Below, piece by piece: positions 47,601-59,960 of a stretch of DNA of 64,000 nucleotides. Under the pieces are notes generated by a model. It did not search any database and was not told the DNA's origin. It saw only the letters and a list, made by a program, of their open reading frames with translations. The translations under genes were made by a program, and so were the position numbers. Source of the stretch: Dryas octopetala (taxonomy: Eukaryota > Streptophyta > Magnoliopsida > Rosales > Rosaceae); NCBI GenBank assembly GCA_963921425.1, contig OY992838.1, positions 10,354,001-10,418,000 of the forward strand, given 5' to 3'. Position 1 is the first letter of the stretch, and the number at the start of each line of letters is the position of its first letter.

Positions 47601-48153
47601 TTTTAATATATTGTTTTGAGCCCAAATAAAGAAATAATAATAATTTTAATCAAGTGAATGTATATGGAAGGTCGATGACTTTTTTAGTTTTTTGTTATGA
47701 TTTGGTTTAAACCTGACCACACCTCGCAAACTAAAGCTAAAGCTTTAATAGCATGCTAACCTCAAATTGAGCTTAAGCCCAACAATGTACATGAAGGTAA
47801 CAGAATGAAGTACTAGTGTGAGAGAAATAGTGTGTGATATAATGAAGTACCAGGAGGCCAAAGGAGAAGCCGAGAATGACATTGTTGGCAATGGAAATGG
47901 AAGCGAGTTCAACATCACCAAGGTGGCCAGCAAAGGCCTGAGTGATGACAGTCATGGTGTAGACAGCTAAGCGGCTGACAATGGCGGGACCCACTATCCG
48001 CCATAGTTTCTTCGACTCTACCCACACTCTCAGTGGAAGGGGCCTACTACTGTCTTCATCTTCAGCACCACTGTTTTTGTTTGATGACTCTGCTAATAGG
48101 GATTCATTAAGAAGACCCACTTCTTCTTCTTCTTCCCTGTCTGTATTTGCCAT
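44624..48153 (-). CDS. MATE efflux transporter 1 (DTX27-like)
   Basis: Eight exons, all with GT-AG borders: 47851-48153, 46474-47015, 46239-46325, 46085-46141, 45494-45732, 45173-45291, 44931-45020 and 44624-44698. Together 1512 bp, 503 residues, the usual plant MATE length. Start 48153 is the first in-frame ATG; the open frame upstream of it has none. The acidic cytosolic N-terminus (1-45) precedes WRIVGPAIVSRL; twelve membrane helices follow in two MatE halves, with [38 protein letters not shown] and [13 protein letters not shown] as family landmarks. MATEs exchange H+ or Na+ for organic cations, flavonoids or toxins at the vacuole or plasma membrane; the substrate cannot be read here. The DTX27 label rests on similarity of the N-terminal half by eye. 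Paralogues follow at 50149 and 55994. Confidence 0.93.
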
Positions 48154-48319
48154 CGTAGCTACACTTTCTTGCCTAATTGCTAGCCAATGATAACCCAATT
48201 GGACAGGTAGAAAGCTAATTTTGACTTTGAGAAGTCGTTGCAAAACTGTTGGTTATGGAAAATTAGGTAAAATGCTACTACTCCACCCACCCACGTTTCC
48301 CACATTTTTTTTACAAGAA

Positions 48320-48640
48320 TCAAAAGAGACCATATTATTGGGGCTATTTGGTATTGTAAACCAATAATCTGAACCATCAAAATTTTTATATGTAGATTAG
48401 AAATTATCTCTACAAAAAAATAAATAAAACTGGAACTTGTTTGACCATTAGATTATCATCATGATTATTTTTGTGTTTATTGGAAATACTGCATTCGTTT
48501 ATTTATTTGGTTATAGTTAAATAATGATTTTTAATTTAGTTAATTTTTTTTTATAAAGATGATCCTTAAATAGGGACCTAATAATTGAACAATTCGGATA
48601 ATTGAATTCCATTGAGGATTTGGTCCACGTACAATCTCAT
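48320..48640. mobile_element. MITE-like hairpin after MATE1 5' end
   Basis: Shares 'gaaccatcaa...tagattagaaattatctctac' with an imperfect inverse ending 'gatgatccttaaatagg...attgaacaattcgg'. Related to the MITEs at 6078 and 11440. Duplicated with the gene at about 55040-55330. Confidence 0.5.
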
Positions 48641-50148
48641 CTAAGTTGAAAGTCAGTGTATAGTTAAGGTACTAAATTGTAATTTGCTCTTTTGAAAATA
48701 TTATTATCTTTTAAATGTAGGGAAAAAGACGAAAATACCTCTGCCACGTCAGTAGATAATTGTTCATTTGACAGAAAAACTAATGGAGGTACTATTTTGA
48801 CACAAAATGAAAGTTGAGGTACTTTTTGTCAAGTTTTCAAAATTTGGGTACTAAATTGAAAGTCAGTGTATAATTGAGGTAATTATGGATAATTTGCTCT
48901 CGTTTGAATTATGAATCTTGTCACCGAAGTATGTTTGGTGCCCAAGTAATCTAAGAGCTATAAATATGAGTTCTTGTACTCTTTTGAGGTGGTTGGTTAA
49001 TAATTAATAAAATTTGTGAAAAGATGATTCCTCTCTTTTTCCTTATTTTTCTGATAGTTTAGATAATTATCATTCTAATAGAAGCTTTTGTTTCTGGCCA
49101 TTCTCGATATAGAAAATCAACATATCTAAAGTAGGTTGTGTTTCGAAGAACCGTATCTCTTTCGCCCACCACACGTTGCATCATAATGTAGAAGCAAAAA
49201 GGAGGCCAATGGTTTCACAAAGAAAATGGAAGGAAAAAACGGAAGCAATGTTGGAAGTAAGTGACGGTAAATCTGGAAATTAAGTAAATAAAAAAATATA
49301 GGAGGAGTGTATGATGACTTTTAAGGAGTACAAGTAGCACCTCCCTTAACGAATCATTAGTCCACCAAGCAATCCATGAATTTTCGTCTGTTCACTTATT
49401 GTTCTGTTTTGAAAGTTCTCTTGCTGGCTTATGTTTTGTTGCTAGCTGTTTGGCCCACATTGGCAGAAAAATCGACCGAATTTGAAATAAGGGAAACAAC
49501 ATCAGCTGAATTGCGATTGGGTTGTCCAAAAAGATGCAATGGCCTTGGTTCTGGCCAAAAATCAAATACTTGGTGGGTGTGGAAGTCAGCCAAGATTCAA
49601 GTAGAAGTCAGCCAACTTTTGTTGAATGAGCCCGACCAACTTTTGCTTGAATAAATGATCTATTCCGACCAACTTTATCTCAATCGACAAATAAAAGAAG
49701 AGAGGAATACAAAGGATGGTGTCAGCCTAGAATTTAGTATTGGGTTCTGGTGTTTTTCTTTGATTTTGGCCTGGAGAGATTGATTGGTTGTGAAATAGAA
49801 GAGGAAGAAGACTGGGCATTTGAGAGGAAAAAAGAAGCACGGGCAGCCCTGCAATTTATTTTTGGATGTTTGATTGACCAAAACCCAGCTAGCCGTTGGT
49901 TGGGTGTCATTTGAATTAAAATACAAAAGAAAAGCCTCCTTCTTCAATGTTGTCGGGCAGCTTAGATAGTGGATATATAGTTGCAAAGGTTCTTTTCAGC
50001 TAAAACATTGAACCAAAGCATGCAGATACCAAAAGGCTACACAAAATGGGTTTGATGAATATGACACAAAAACTTTATGCTCATAAATTTGGTTTTTATT
50101 TTTTTTTTGCGGCATGTAGCAAAGGGCAACATGCATAAGCTCCGCTCT

Positions 50149-53100
50149 TTATTGTTGCTCCTCTATTTGATTGTCTGGCTTAGGAGTTGACCACTTATTT
50201 ACACGGTGGCTAGCACTCTGAGCCTGCAAAATTGATCCACCAATATTGTACGATAACAAGTTAATTTTGACTTTGTACATAATAAGGAAAATATCCTATA
50301 GATAATATTAACTAATAAATATCCAATAGATAATTTTAACTAATCTTATAATGTGACAATTAATATATATATTATATTTATTGTGTTAATTAACATATAA
50401 ACTGTTATATCATACGACCCTGCTTGTCATTAGTGTTAATAAAAAATAAGGGAAATTACTATGTATAATCATACCTCCTTTTCCCAATCACGTCGTGTTG
50501 TGACTATAGACAAAATCACTGTTTGGACAGCAGTTCCACCAAGGATCATGCCACCCCATATACCCTGTTTAATATTAATTTGCACAAGCATAACAAGATA
50601 ATGCAATAAATTAACTCGTACTTGAAGATTTGATTGCAAGGATTAGACTACACAATGAAGATAGTTTTTGAATTGGCCGTGGGTGCAATGAGGAGGCATA
50701 TGAAAAAGCAAACCGTACCGTAACACCCAAGTGGGCCACCCACCCCAATACAATTCCAAGTGGGAGCCCAATAATGTAGTAGCAGAAAAGATTTATGTAT
50801 GCCACCCATGCTTGCCATCCTGATCCCACAGCAACTCCTGTGAAAACGAAGACTGTCATTTCACAAAAGAAAAACTAACATTTTGGGATTACATCCAAGG
50901 AATAAAATTTCGGGTTTCGAGGAAATTTCGATGGAAATTTCGACGAAAATTTCGAAGATTTTTAAATTTTGACAGAAATTAAACGGAAACGATGGAAATT
51001 ACTATCAAAATACGGAAATTTTGAATGAAACTTTACTATATATTTATTTGACATATTATCTACTATATTGATAAAAAATATTGAAGAAACCAAATTATAT
51101 AATAAATTTCATGTGATATAAGATGAATATAATGCGCGCTGAAGGTAAATACTATGAAATAAAATTAGTATAATGAATAAATAAAATTAATATATTATTT
51201 ATACTCTATAATATATATACTAAATTTTATATACTTTATAATCTATACTCTATATTATTTAAGATATCGTATAGAATATTAGGGTTTAGGTCCTTTAAGA
51301 TATTTTTAATTATTTTTTATATAAAAAGGTATTAGAGTTTATTGGTTTAGAGTTTAAAAACAATTAAACGAAACTCCAACACGGCCAAACAAAATCTCAA
51401 ATCATTTTTTTTTTCAATTGCCCAAAAACCTCAAACTACGATATGGTATATGATATTAGGGTTTAGGCTCTTTAGAGTATTTTAAATTATTTTTTATATT
51501 GAAATATATTAGAGTTTACAAATTTAGGGTTTAAAAACAACTAAATGAAACTCCAAAAAAGCCAAATAAAAACTCAAACTATTTTATTTTCTTTACAATT
51601 GCCCAAAGGCCCCAAACTCCAATATATCCTAAACCTTTTAATTTTTTTTCTCTTTCTTACTTTTTTTTTTCTCTTTTTTTCTTCTTCTTTTTCTTTTTTT
51701 CTTTTCTTTTTTTCTTTTCTTTTTTTCTTCTTCTTTTTCTTTCTTTCTTTTTCTTTTTTTCCTTTCTTTTTTTTTTTCTCCCTTTTCTTTCCTTCCTTCC
51801 CTTTTCTTTCTTCCCCCCGAGTCTCCACTCTCCAGCAAAACTTTTCCTCTCTCTCTCTCTCTCTCTTTCAAAAATTTCGCCGAAATTATACCGAAAATTT
51901 AACAAAACTTGATTTCGATTTCGATCCCTCCCAAAATCGAAAATTTCGCCGAAATTTCGCCGAAATTTTTGAAATTTAAACCCTTGATTACATCCAACTT
52001 TTCTCATTTTCTATTGTCCAACTTCTAGTGCCAATCTCAAAGCTTGAGTTTTGCTTTCCATAATCGCGCATGAACGATTATCAACTGTTAATTGTTAAGC
52101 AGTAATTTTGAGAAGTTGATGAAAGGGTTCAAAATTACCTGATAAAACGGGTTGAACTCCGTTAAGTAGAATTGTGACACCCAAGAGGTAAGACATTTGA
52201 TCAACTTCTTCGAGGACAGCGGTGCTGGATGTGAATATGTATCCAAACTTATCATGGAATATGACAATAAATACAAAGAAGAATAGGGCAATCAAGGTGG
52301 ATTCTGCCACAGAAACCTTTGCTGCAAATTTTGCTACCTGACCATTTCCAGCTCCTAGCTCATTTGCTACCCTTACTCTGTGAATTTCATGACAAAAGTT
52401 TTAGAATATTGCCACAAATTTAGATAAAATTAACATACTTGAAACATTACAACTACTCTCAAATTATTTTCCCAAATATTGACCGAAAACACAATGTGAA
52501 AACTAAGAAAAGTCGTAAGGGTTTATATCAAGTATATGCCCACAATGCAAGAAAAGTATGGGGTTTTTGTTGTGTCACTTCACATTGTACTTCAATGATC
52601 AAAATTGTCTATTTTTTTAGGTCTGATCAACCCACAATATATATTCACTAATATAATCTTTAATCCTTTCCTTTTGCTTTGAATTGTAAAAGTAACAAAG
52701 TGGAAGAGGTAGAAAAAGAAACAAGGTACCCTGTTCCAGCCAAGAAGGCTAAATGAATCATGAGCTCCCACCCATTTATGGTCATGCTGCAAAAAAAAAA
52801 AAAAGTTAAGAACTTAAAATAATTTGAAATGGAATAAATTTTCATACCTAACTTAGAAGAAAGGAAGACATGTTGATACAAAAAGAGATCTTATACCAAA
52901 TTGATAAGGCATCCACAGCAAGAGTTGCATTTTGTAGGTATCCTGTCATCAATATCAAGATTCTATAGTACCAGAATTCCAAGCTGCATAAATAGACAAG
53001 CACAATATTTTTTGTAATGAGTAAAATGATCACAATTATAATAAAACAGTTATATAATTTTCGATGTGATTGTAGTAGCTAGTGATCCTTGAAGATGACT

Positions 53101-54847
53101 TAAAAAATGAATAAGGGTAGAGATGTAATACCATAGCATGACCCCAGAAGCTGTAGAAAGTTTGACAAATTCCCAGAGCCCAGTAAAGGCTTGCATAGAT
53201 AAACCAGTCCAACTGAGGGGACACCAACCACATGTGACATACCCAAGCAGCCCAAAACACAGAACCCACCAGGAGATATCCAAAGCAATAGAAGCACCCA
53301 CCACCCCAAAATCAAACACATACACAAAAAGCCAACTTATGAGTGTATGGAACACCAAAGCCACCACGGACATCCACAAGGTCACAAAGTTCTTGAGCTG
53401 GCTCTGCAGGAACCTCTGCAATGGGAACAGAAACGCATAGCTGAAGTGTAAGGGTAGGAGCCACAAGGACACCAACCCTGACTGCTCTGCCACGTCATCG
53501 GACTGCCCTAGAAGTTTGAGAATGGGAGTGGCGAATATGTATATGGGAAGTAGTAGAATGCAGCAGAGGAACAACACAATCCATGACCTTTGCAGGTATA
53601 TCCCCAGCATGTGGTGTCTCTTGGCCCCAAAAGCTTGCCCACATAGAGTCTCTAGTGCGCTTGCCATTCCTAACTAATTCATTGTCAAAACAAAGTGCAA
53701 AATGTCCAAGAAAATTATTAGACAATCATTAGACATCGAAAATTCAAAAGAGACTAAGAGTAGTGTGAGGGATTCCAAAATTATGTTCCAAATTTGGATC
53801 CTAAATAGCGTGGCAAATGTTTCACAGATTTAGATTTGGGTCAACTTTAGAGCTCATTTATTTCAACAAGTAGAGTACTGAAAAATATACTGTCACATCA
53901 TTTGAAATCCAAATTTAGAATCTATAACAATCAATGTATATTAAGTTAATATTTTACCTCACCAACAAAGACAAAATTAGAATTTCAAAATGGGCTGGAC
54001 TTCACTTACTTAGAGAATAAACTTGAATTGAAGGGATGGACTGGGATTCAAGTAAGCTCGGGATGGTCTAAAATAACTTAAAGAAGAATTTTTTTTTTAA
54101 AGAAAAAAAAGGGCTAAGCTAAAGCGTGTACAACCCTCAAGAGAGCTCTGTTCTTATTAATGTGTAGCTTAATCTCACATGCAAAGAAATCTTGGCCAGT
54201 TTGAGGGAGTCAAGTGAGACAACCACCTCAGTTCCTCAAATGCTCAAGGCCTAAAATTTTAGACTTTTAATATATTGTTTTGAGCCCAAATAATGAAATA
54301 ATAATAATAATTTTAATCATGTGAATGTATATGGAAGGTCGATAACAGTTTTAGTTTTTTATTATGATTTGGTTTAATCCCCCGCAATCTCAGGGCCACT
54401 AAACATATAGGTGTAACCTGACCACACCTCGCAAACTAAAGCTAAAGCTTTAATAATAGCATGGTAACCTCAAATTAAGCTTAAGCCCAACAATGTACAC
54501 GAAGGTAACAGAATGAAGTACTAGTGTGTGATATAATGAAGTACCAGGAGGCCATAAGTGAAGCCGAGAATGACATTGTTGGCAATGGAAATGGAAGCGA
54601 GTTCAACATCACCAAGGTGGCCAGCAAAGGCCTGTGTGATGACAGTCATGGTGTAGCCAGCTAAGCGGCTGACAATGGCGGGACCCACTATCCGCCATAG
54701 TTTCTTCGACTCTACCCACACTCTCAGTGGAAGGGGCCTACTACTTTCTTCATCTTCACCACCACTGTTTTTGTTTGATGACTCTGCTAATAGGGATTCA
54801 TTAAGAAGACCCACTTCTTCTTCTTCTTCTCTGTCTGTATTTCCCAT
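50149..54847 (-). CDS. MATE efflux transporter 2 (DTX27-like)
   Basis: The eight exons match MATE1 exactly in length and phase: 54545-54847, 53132-53673, 52897-52983, 52730-52786, 52139-52377, 50719-50837, 50475-50564 and 50149-50223 (503 residues). Start 54847 is the first ATG (MGNTDREEEE). It differs from MATE1 by a few substitutions, e.g. V64G (RLAGYTM) and S97T/F98Y (GFTYG). The intron between exons 5 and 6 is 1301 bp against 202 bp in MATE1 because a hAT element sits in it (50896-51986); its splice borders are untouched. Same transport role as MATE1 is expected. Conserved frame and splice sites indicate a functional recent duplicate. Confidence 0.92.
50896..51986. mobile_element. Non-autonomous hAT element, copy c, in a MATE2 intron
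   Basis: 8-bp duplications 'attacatc' (50888-50895 and 51987-51994). MATE1 holds the empty site ('gggattacatcccac', about 45342). Ends CAAGGAATAAAATTTCG and 'tttaaacccttg'. Direct orientation relative to copy a, with the same inner order: 'gtgatataagatgaatataatgcgcgct', AT-rich 'ctctataatatata' blocks, a pyrimidine tract (51650-51830) and 'aaatttcgccgaaat' arms. Present only in the younger duplicate, so it inserted after the duplication (or was absent from the other allele). Confidence 0.9.
51640..51870. repeat. Pyrimidine tract in hAT copy c
   Basis: Irregular ctttt/cttt units followed by (ct)n. Corresponds to 2938-3125 in copy a. Confidence 0.9.
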
Positions 54848-55691
54848 CGTAGCTACACTTTCTTGCCTAATTGCTAGCCAATGAGAACCCAATTGGACAG
54901 GTAGAAAGCTAATTTTGACTTTGAGAAGTCGTTTCAAAACTGTTGGTTATGGAAAATTAGGTAAAATACTACTACTCCACCCACCCACGTTTCCCACATT
55001 CAACCCCCATTTTTACAAGAATCAAAAGAGACCATATTATTGGGGCTATTTGGTATCGTAAACCAATAATCTGAACCATCCAATTTTTTATATGTAGATT
55101 AGAAATTATCTCTACAAGAAAATAAATAAAACTCGAACTTGTTTGACCATTAAATTATCATCATGATTATTTTTGTGTTTATTGGAAATACTCCATTCCT
55201 TTATTTATTTGGTCATAGTTAAATGATAATTTTTAATTTAGCTAATTTTTTTTTTATAATGATGATCCTTAAATAAAGACCTAATAATTGAACAATTCGG
55301 ATAATTGAATTCCATTGAGGATTTGGTCCACATACAATCTCATCTTATTCTTATCATAGAATATACACATTGGAGTTAAAGCTAATTTTGACTTTGAGAA
55401 GTGGTTGCAAAAATGTTTGTTATGAAAAACTAGGGATATACTTCATCCACGTACCTTTCCATTTTTTTTCTTTAATTTATTATTCTCAAGGGTTTAATAT
55501 CTTTAAAATTATTAAAATGGACGTAAATTTCATTTGTTGCTCAAAATGACATGAACAATTAAATATATATTTTTTAGATAATACAATGTAGCCAACCTGA
55601 GGCCCAAAACCCAAAAACCAGACACGCAGACAAAAACCAAACTCTTCAAAATAAATAATAAATGATCCATGAATTTTCAAACACTGATGAA

Positions 55692-55728
55692 TGGTGATTG
55701 GTGATTGGTGATTGGTGATTGGTGATTG
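55692..55728. repeat. Heptamer tandem repeat (GTGATTG)
   Basis: About five direct copies of gtgattg. Confidence 0.9.
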
Positions 55729-55931
55729 TATATACTGTATTAGCAAAGAGTACATCAGAACAATAATACAGGTAAAGACTCAAGACCATCAACATTAAAG
55801 GGTCCTTTCCACTTCCACATTTGAATCTGAATATGACACGAAAATGTTTAAGGTCATAAATTTTGTTATTCCTTTGCTGCAAGAAATTAGGCTCACAATG
55901 TATGCAATTGTAGCACAGCCAACATATGCAC

Positions 55932-55972
<41 letters not shown>
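55932..55972. repeat. (TAA)n microsatellite
   Basis: About 13 repeats of the trinucleotide. Confidence 0.95.
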
Positions 55973-55993
55973 TAAGCTCTGCTTTTATTGTTG

Positions 55994-58900
55994 TTATTCC
56001 TGTATTTGGTTGTCTAGGTTAGAGTCTGACCAATTCTTCATAAGGTGGGTAGCTTTCTGAGCCTGCAAAATTTATTTACCAGTATTGAATATGATAACAA
56101 TTAAGTTAATTTGGACTTTGTATATATTGCAGAACAAGGAAGAACAAGTGGAATTTCTTAGGTTTAAAGCATTACCTCTTTTTCCCAATCACGTCTTATA
56201 GTCACAATGGCCAAAAGTACCGTTTGGACTGCAGTTCCACCAAATATCATCCCACCCCATATACCCTGTTTTTAACTAATCCTTTAAGAAAATTTGATTG
56301 GAAGTAAATAACATGAATTAGATTTCGAGATTTTCCCTAATTTGCTCTTTACCCAAAACCTTTCTCCAGAGAAACAATAGAATATGATCCTCTATCAATC
56401 ACTTATTATTCACGTATATCCACAACGTTGTTTTAGATTTAAAAATTAAGGGTATCGATGAAAAAGATAATTATATAGAAATTTAAAACAACATTGCTTT
56501 GGATATAAGTACAAAATCATTACTAGGAAATTAGCAAAGGACATAGATCCATAAAAAATGAAGTCAAAACACCCAAAATAAAAAGAATAAAATTAAATCT
56601 TGTATGGGATTCACAAAGGTTTGTGAGTGCCACACGGCCCACACCATTATGTGTGAAGTATTTTTCAAATTGAGTTGGGTGTGGGCTTAGAGAATGGTTC
56701 ATTAACCATTATGAAGGTATAGCCGATTAGTTAGTTTAGTTCATTGAGGGCCTGAGGCAGAAAAAGAGGGAAACGTACCAAAGCACCCAAGTGGGCCATC
56801 CAGCCCAATGCTATTCCAAGTGGCAGCCCAATAATGTAGTAGCAAAAAAGATTTATGTATGCCACCCATGCTTGCCATCCAGAGCCCACAGCTACTCCTG
56901 TCCAAAAAAAAAAAAAGTTGGACTAATTTAATGGATGAGTGAAGATGAAAAAATGTGTTAGGATTAGAATAGGTTAAAAGTTTGGTCCTTCTAATGTAAA
57001 AAATAAAGAAACTTTAACATCTTGCAACAGTAATATTAAGGCTATACTATGACTAATTTGTTGTTAGAAAGTTGATGAAGGATCAAAATTAACCTGACAA
57101 GATGGGTTGAACACTGTTAAGTAGAATTGTGATAGCCAATAGATAAGACATGTGATCAACTGCTTGGAGGACATTAGTGCTAGATGTGAATATGTAGGCC
57201 AACTTTTCATGGAGTGTGATAATAAGTACACAGAAAAATAGACCGATCAAGGCAGATTCTGCCATAGAAACCTTTGCTGCAAATTTCGTTGCCCTCCAGT
57301 TTCCAGCTCCCAGCTCATTCGCCACTCTTACTCTGTAAGTTCCATCACAAAATTTTCAAAATATTGCAAAAGAATTTGGAAAACAAATTTACGACTTGAT
57401 CTTTCACTTAAACAAAAAATAATTCAAGTTAGTATATATGGAGCTTCAAGTGTAGACATACATATTTTAAGACAAATGTGAAAGTTTGCCCCGGACTACG
57501 GTCCAATGGTTGAAATTGCTAATTCCTTAAAAACTCGTGTAATCACTTATTACCACCATTATCTTTTTTATTTGAACGAATAAATTGTGTTTGTCTATTT
57601 ATTTGACTATAATTAGATAACCAAATAATTTTTGTTTTAGTTATTTTTTGTAAAGATGAATTTTGTAGAACGAATTAAAAAATGGACAGGTTCGACCAAT
57701 AAACTGCAGCGAGGGGTGTAATCCCAACAAGGACGTCTATCTTTGTCTTAAAATGTGGATGTCCACCCTCAAGGGAGACATATAAGTTGAATAGTTCACA
57801 TCATATATGGGACTACATTGAATTTTCAAAATTAAAAGGCTCAACTTTCTAATAGGAAAGTTAATAGACAATTAACCAATTAACTATTGGTCTAATTGTA
57901 TTTATTTTCATAATTTTGGAGAGATCTTAATCTTCCCTCCCCAAATAAAAGAAAAAGGGATATAGATGATTAGATTTAGGTATCAAAAGTGACAATTGTG
58001 TAAAGGTCGAGGTGAAAAAATAGTACCCTGTTCCAGCCATGAAGGCTAAATGAATCATGAGCTCCCACGCATTTATAGTCAAGCTGCAAGGTTGAATCCA
58101 AGCAATAAGAAAGAAAAAACTTAAAACTTAAGAAGTATATGATAAAGTTGTAACAATCTAATCAAAATGGATGTTATTACATAGCCAAATTAATCAGGGG
58201 ATATATATATACACTTCAAAAAGAGGAAATGTTGATCAAAGAGTGGTCTTATACCAGATTGACAAGGCATCCACAGTAAGAGTTGAGTTCTCTAAGTATC
58301 CAATTACTAATATTAGGATTTTATGCCTCCAGAATTCCAAGCTGCATAAATCAAAAACACCAACCCCTATAAACCAAGTTATTCATCAATTTAAATCAAA
58401 ACCTGTTTAGTAAGTCCCGAATATTTTTGTAAAACGTAAACTTCATTTGACCCACTAGGAAAATGTATGATGATTATGGTATGAACATGTATGCATATAT
58501 ATTGTATATTGAAAAAACAAAGAAAGGCAAAGATTCAATACCAGAGCATGACCCCAGAAGCAGCAGAAATTTTGACAAATTCCCAAAGCCCTGAAAAGGC
58601 TTGCTTGGAGAAACCAGCCCAACTCTGGGGACACCAACCAGACACCACATACCAAAGCAACCCCAAAACCCAAACCCACCATGAGATATCCAAAGCAATA
58701 GCGCAACCCACAACCCCAAAATCCAACACACAAACGAAAACCCAACTTGCCAGTGCATGAACCCCCAAAACCACTAAGGACACCCACAAGGTCACAAAGT
58801 TCTTGAGCTGGCTCTGCAGGAACCTCTGCAATGGGAACAGAAACGCATAGCTCAAGTGTAAGGGTAGGAGCCACAAGGACACCACCCCTGACTGCTCTGC

Positions 58901-59957
58901 CACGTCATCCGACTGCCCTAGAAGTTTGAGAATGGGAGAGGCGAATATGTATATAGGCAGTAGTAGAATGCAGCAGAGGAACAACACAATCCATGACCTT
59001 TGTAGGTATATCCCCAGCATGTGGTACCTCTTGGCCCCAAAAGCTTGTCCACATAGTGTCTCTAGCGCGCTTGCCATTCCTAACTGATTCATTGTCAAAA
59101 ACAAACAAAAATGTTGCCTCCTTTACATAATCATCAATGTAATCATTTCTCCTTAACATGTCACTCATAGTTTGTCACATGTTTTTATTCTTTCATTCAT
59201 CTCTTTAACCATCAATACATAGATCCACAATTACAAAATATATTGATCTCCTCTTTGTTTTGATGTATGTTTTTGTAACTCCATTGCTCCATGTTTTTTT
59301 TTTTTTTTTTTTGTTATACTAGGGAATCAAATCTAATCCTATTATTCCACTCTTCTTCATTACTTCATAAAATTGTGACCGACTTGTAAGGTGTACAAAC
59401 AAATCACAATTTGAGGCTTATAACAATCATGCTATTAAGAATGAGAAAAGAAAAAGAAATGAATTCGTGTCAAATTGTATGATATGGGCATCATTTGATC
59501 TACAAACACACATGGTAGTTCACAAATCTATATTCTAATTTGAAAAAATAAACCCGTCAAAATGTGATAGTAAAAATGTGTTTGTATGTCATATGGGTCT
59601 ATACCATAAAATTTCCTATGTATTAAAACGAGTAAGATAGTGTTTGATGTATAATTAGTTAATTACCAAGAGACCAAAACCAAAGCCGACGATGACATTG
59701 TTGGCCATGGAAATGGAAGCGAGTTCAACATCGCCAAGGTGGCCGGCGAAGGCTTGGGTAATGACGATCATGGAGTAGGCAGCCAAGCGGCTGATGATAG
59801 CAGGTCCCACTATGCGCCATAGTTTCTTCGACTCTATCCACACCCTCAATGGAAGGTCTTTATCTTCATCAGCACTGTTTCTGATTGATGATTCTGGTAA
59901 TAAGGATTGGCCAACATCCACTTCTTCTTCCCTGTCGATATTTTCTTGCCTAATGGC
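55994..59957 (-). pseudogene. MATE efflux transporter 3 (DTX27-like), start codon lost
   Basis: Exons: 59667-59957 (5' limit uncertain), 58542-59083, 58255-58341, 58027-58083, 57094-57332, 56779-56897, 56176-56265 and 55994-56062. Exons 2-7 have exactly the MATE1 lengths, and all borders are GT-AG. Stop comes two codons earlier than in MATE1. Exon 1 keeps the REEEV... and WRIVGPAIISRL blocks, but compared with MATE1 18 bp spanning the ATG are missing, and an in-frame TAG lies at 59958-59960. The next in-frame ATG (59771) is inside the first helix. Unless an upstream exon or a non-AUG start is used, no full protein can start. The rest of the frame is intact, so loss was recent or start use is unusual. 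Expected role if made: H+-coupled efflux as for MATE1. Confidence 0.8.
57540..57710. mobile_element. Partial MITE-like hairpin in MATE3 intron
   Basis: 'gtttgtctatttatttgactataattagataacc' and 'ttttttgtaaagatga' and 'atggacaggttcga' match the core of the MITE family at 6078 and 11440. Boundaries uncertain. Confidence 0.4.
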
Positions 59958-59960
59958 CTA

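Larger units (their letters stand above)
43029..48640. repeat. Tandem duplication unit 1 (MATE1)
   Basis: From inside the right arm of the nested Mutator-like element to the MITE after MATE1. Unit 2 (48641-55335) repeats it in direct orientation. Unit 1 has extra AT-rich sequence at 43390-43510; unit 2 has the hAT insertion. Confidence 0.88.
48641..55335. repeat. Tandem duplication unit 2 (MATE2)
   Basis: Starts abruptly inside the Mutator-like arm sequence ('taagttgaaagtcagtg', as at about 43029) without the rest of the element. It then runs collinear with unit 1 through the small open frame, MATE2 and the hairpin MITE, to 'acaatctcatc' at about 55335. Confidence 0.88.
55336..55993. other. 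Spacer between MATE units 2 and 3
   Basis: No gene. Contains a heptamer repeat (55692-55728) and a (TAA)n tract (55932-55972). 'gctaattttgactttgagaagtggttgcaaaaatgtttgttatg' at about 55380-55425 echoes the sequence just upstream of MATE1 and MATE2, a relic of the same promoter region. Confidence 0.55.

Noticed and set aside
55692-55728. Regular short repeats that could suggest a CRISPR-like array
   Set aside because: Direct heptamer tandem repeat without spacers in a plant genome; a simple minisatellite.
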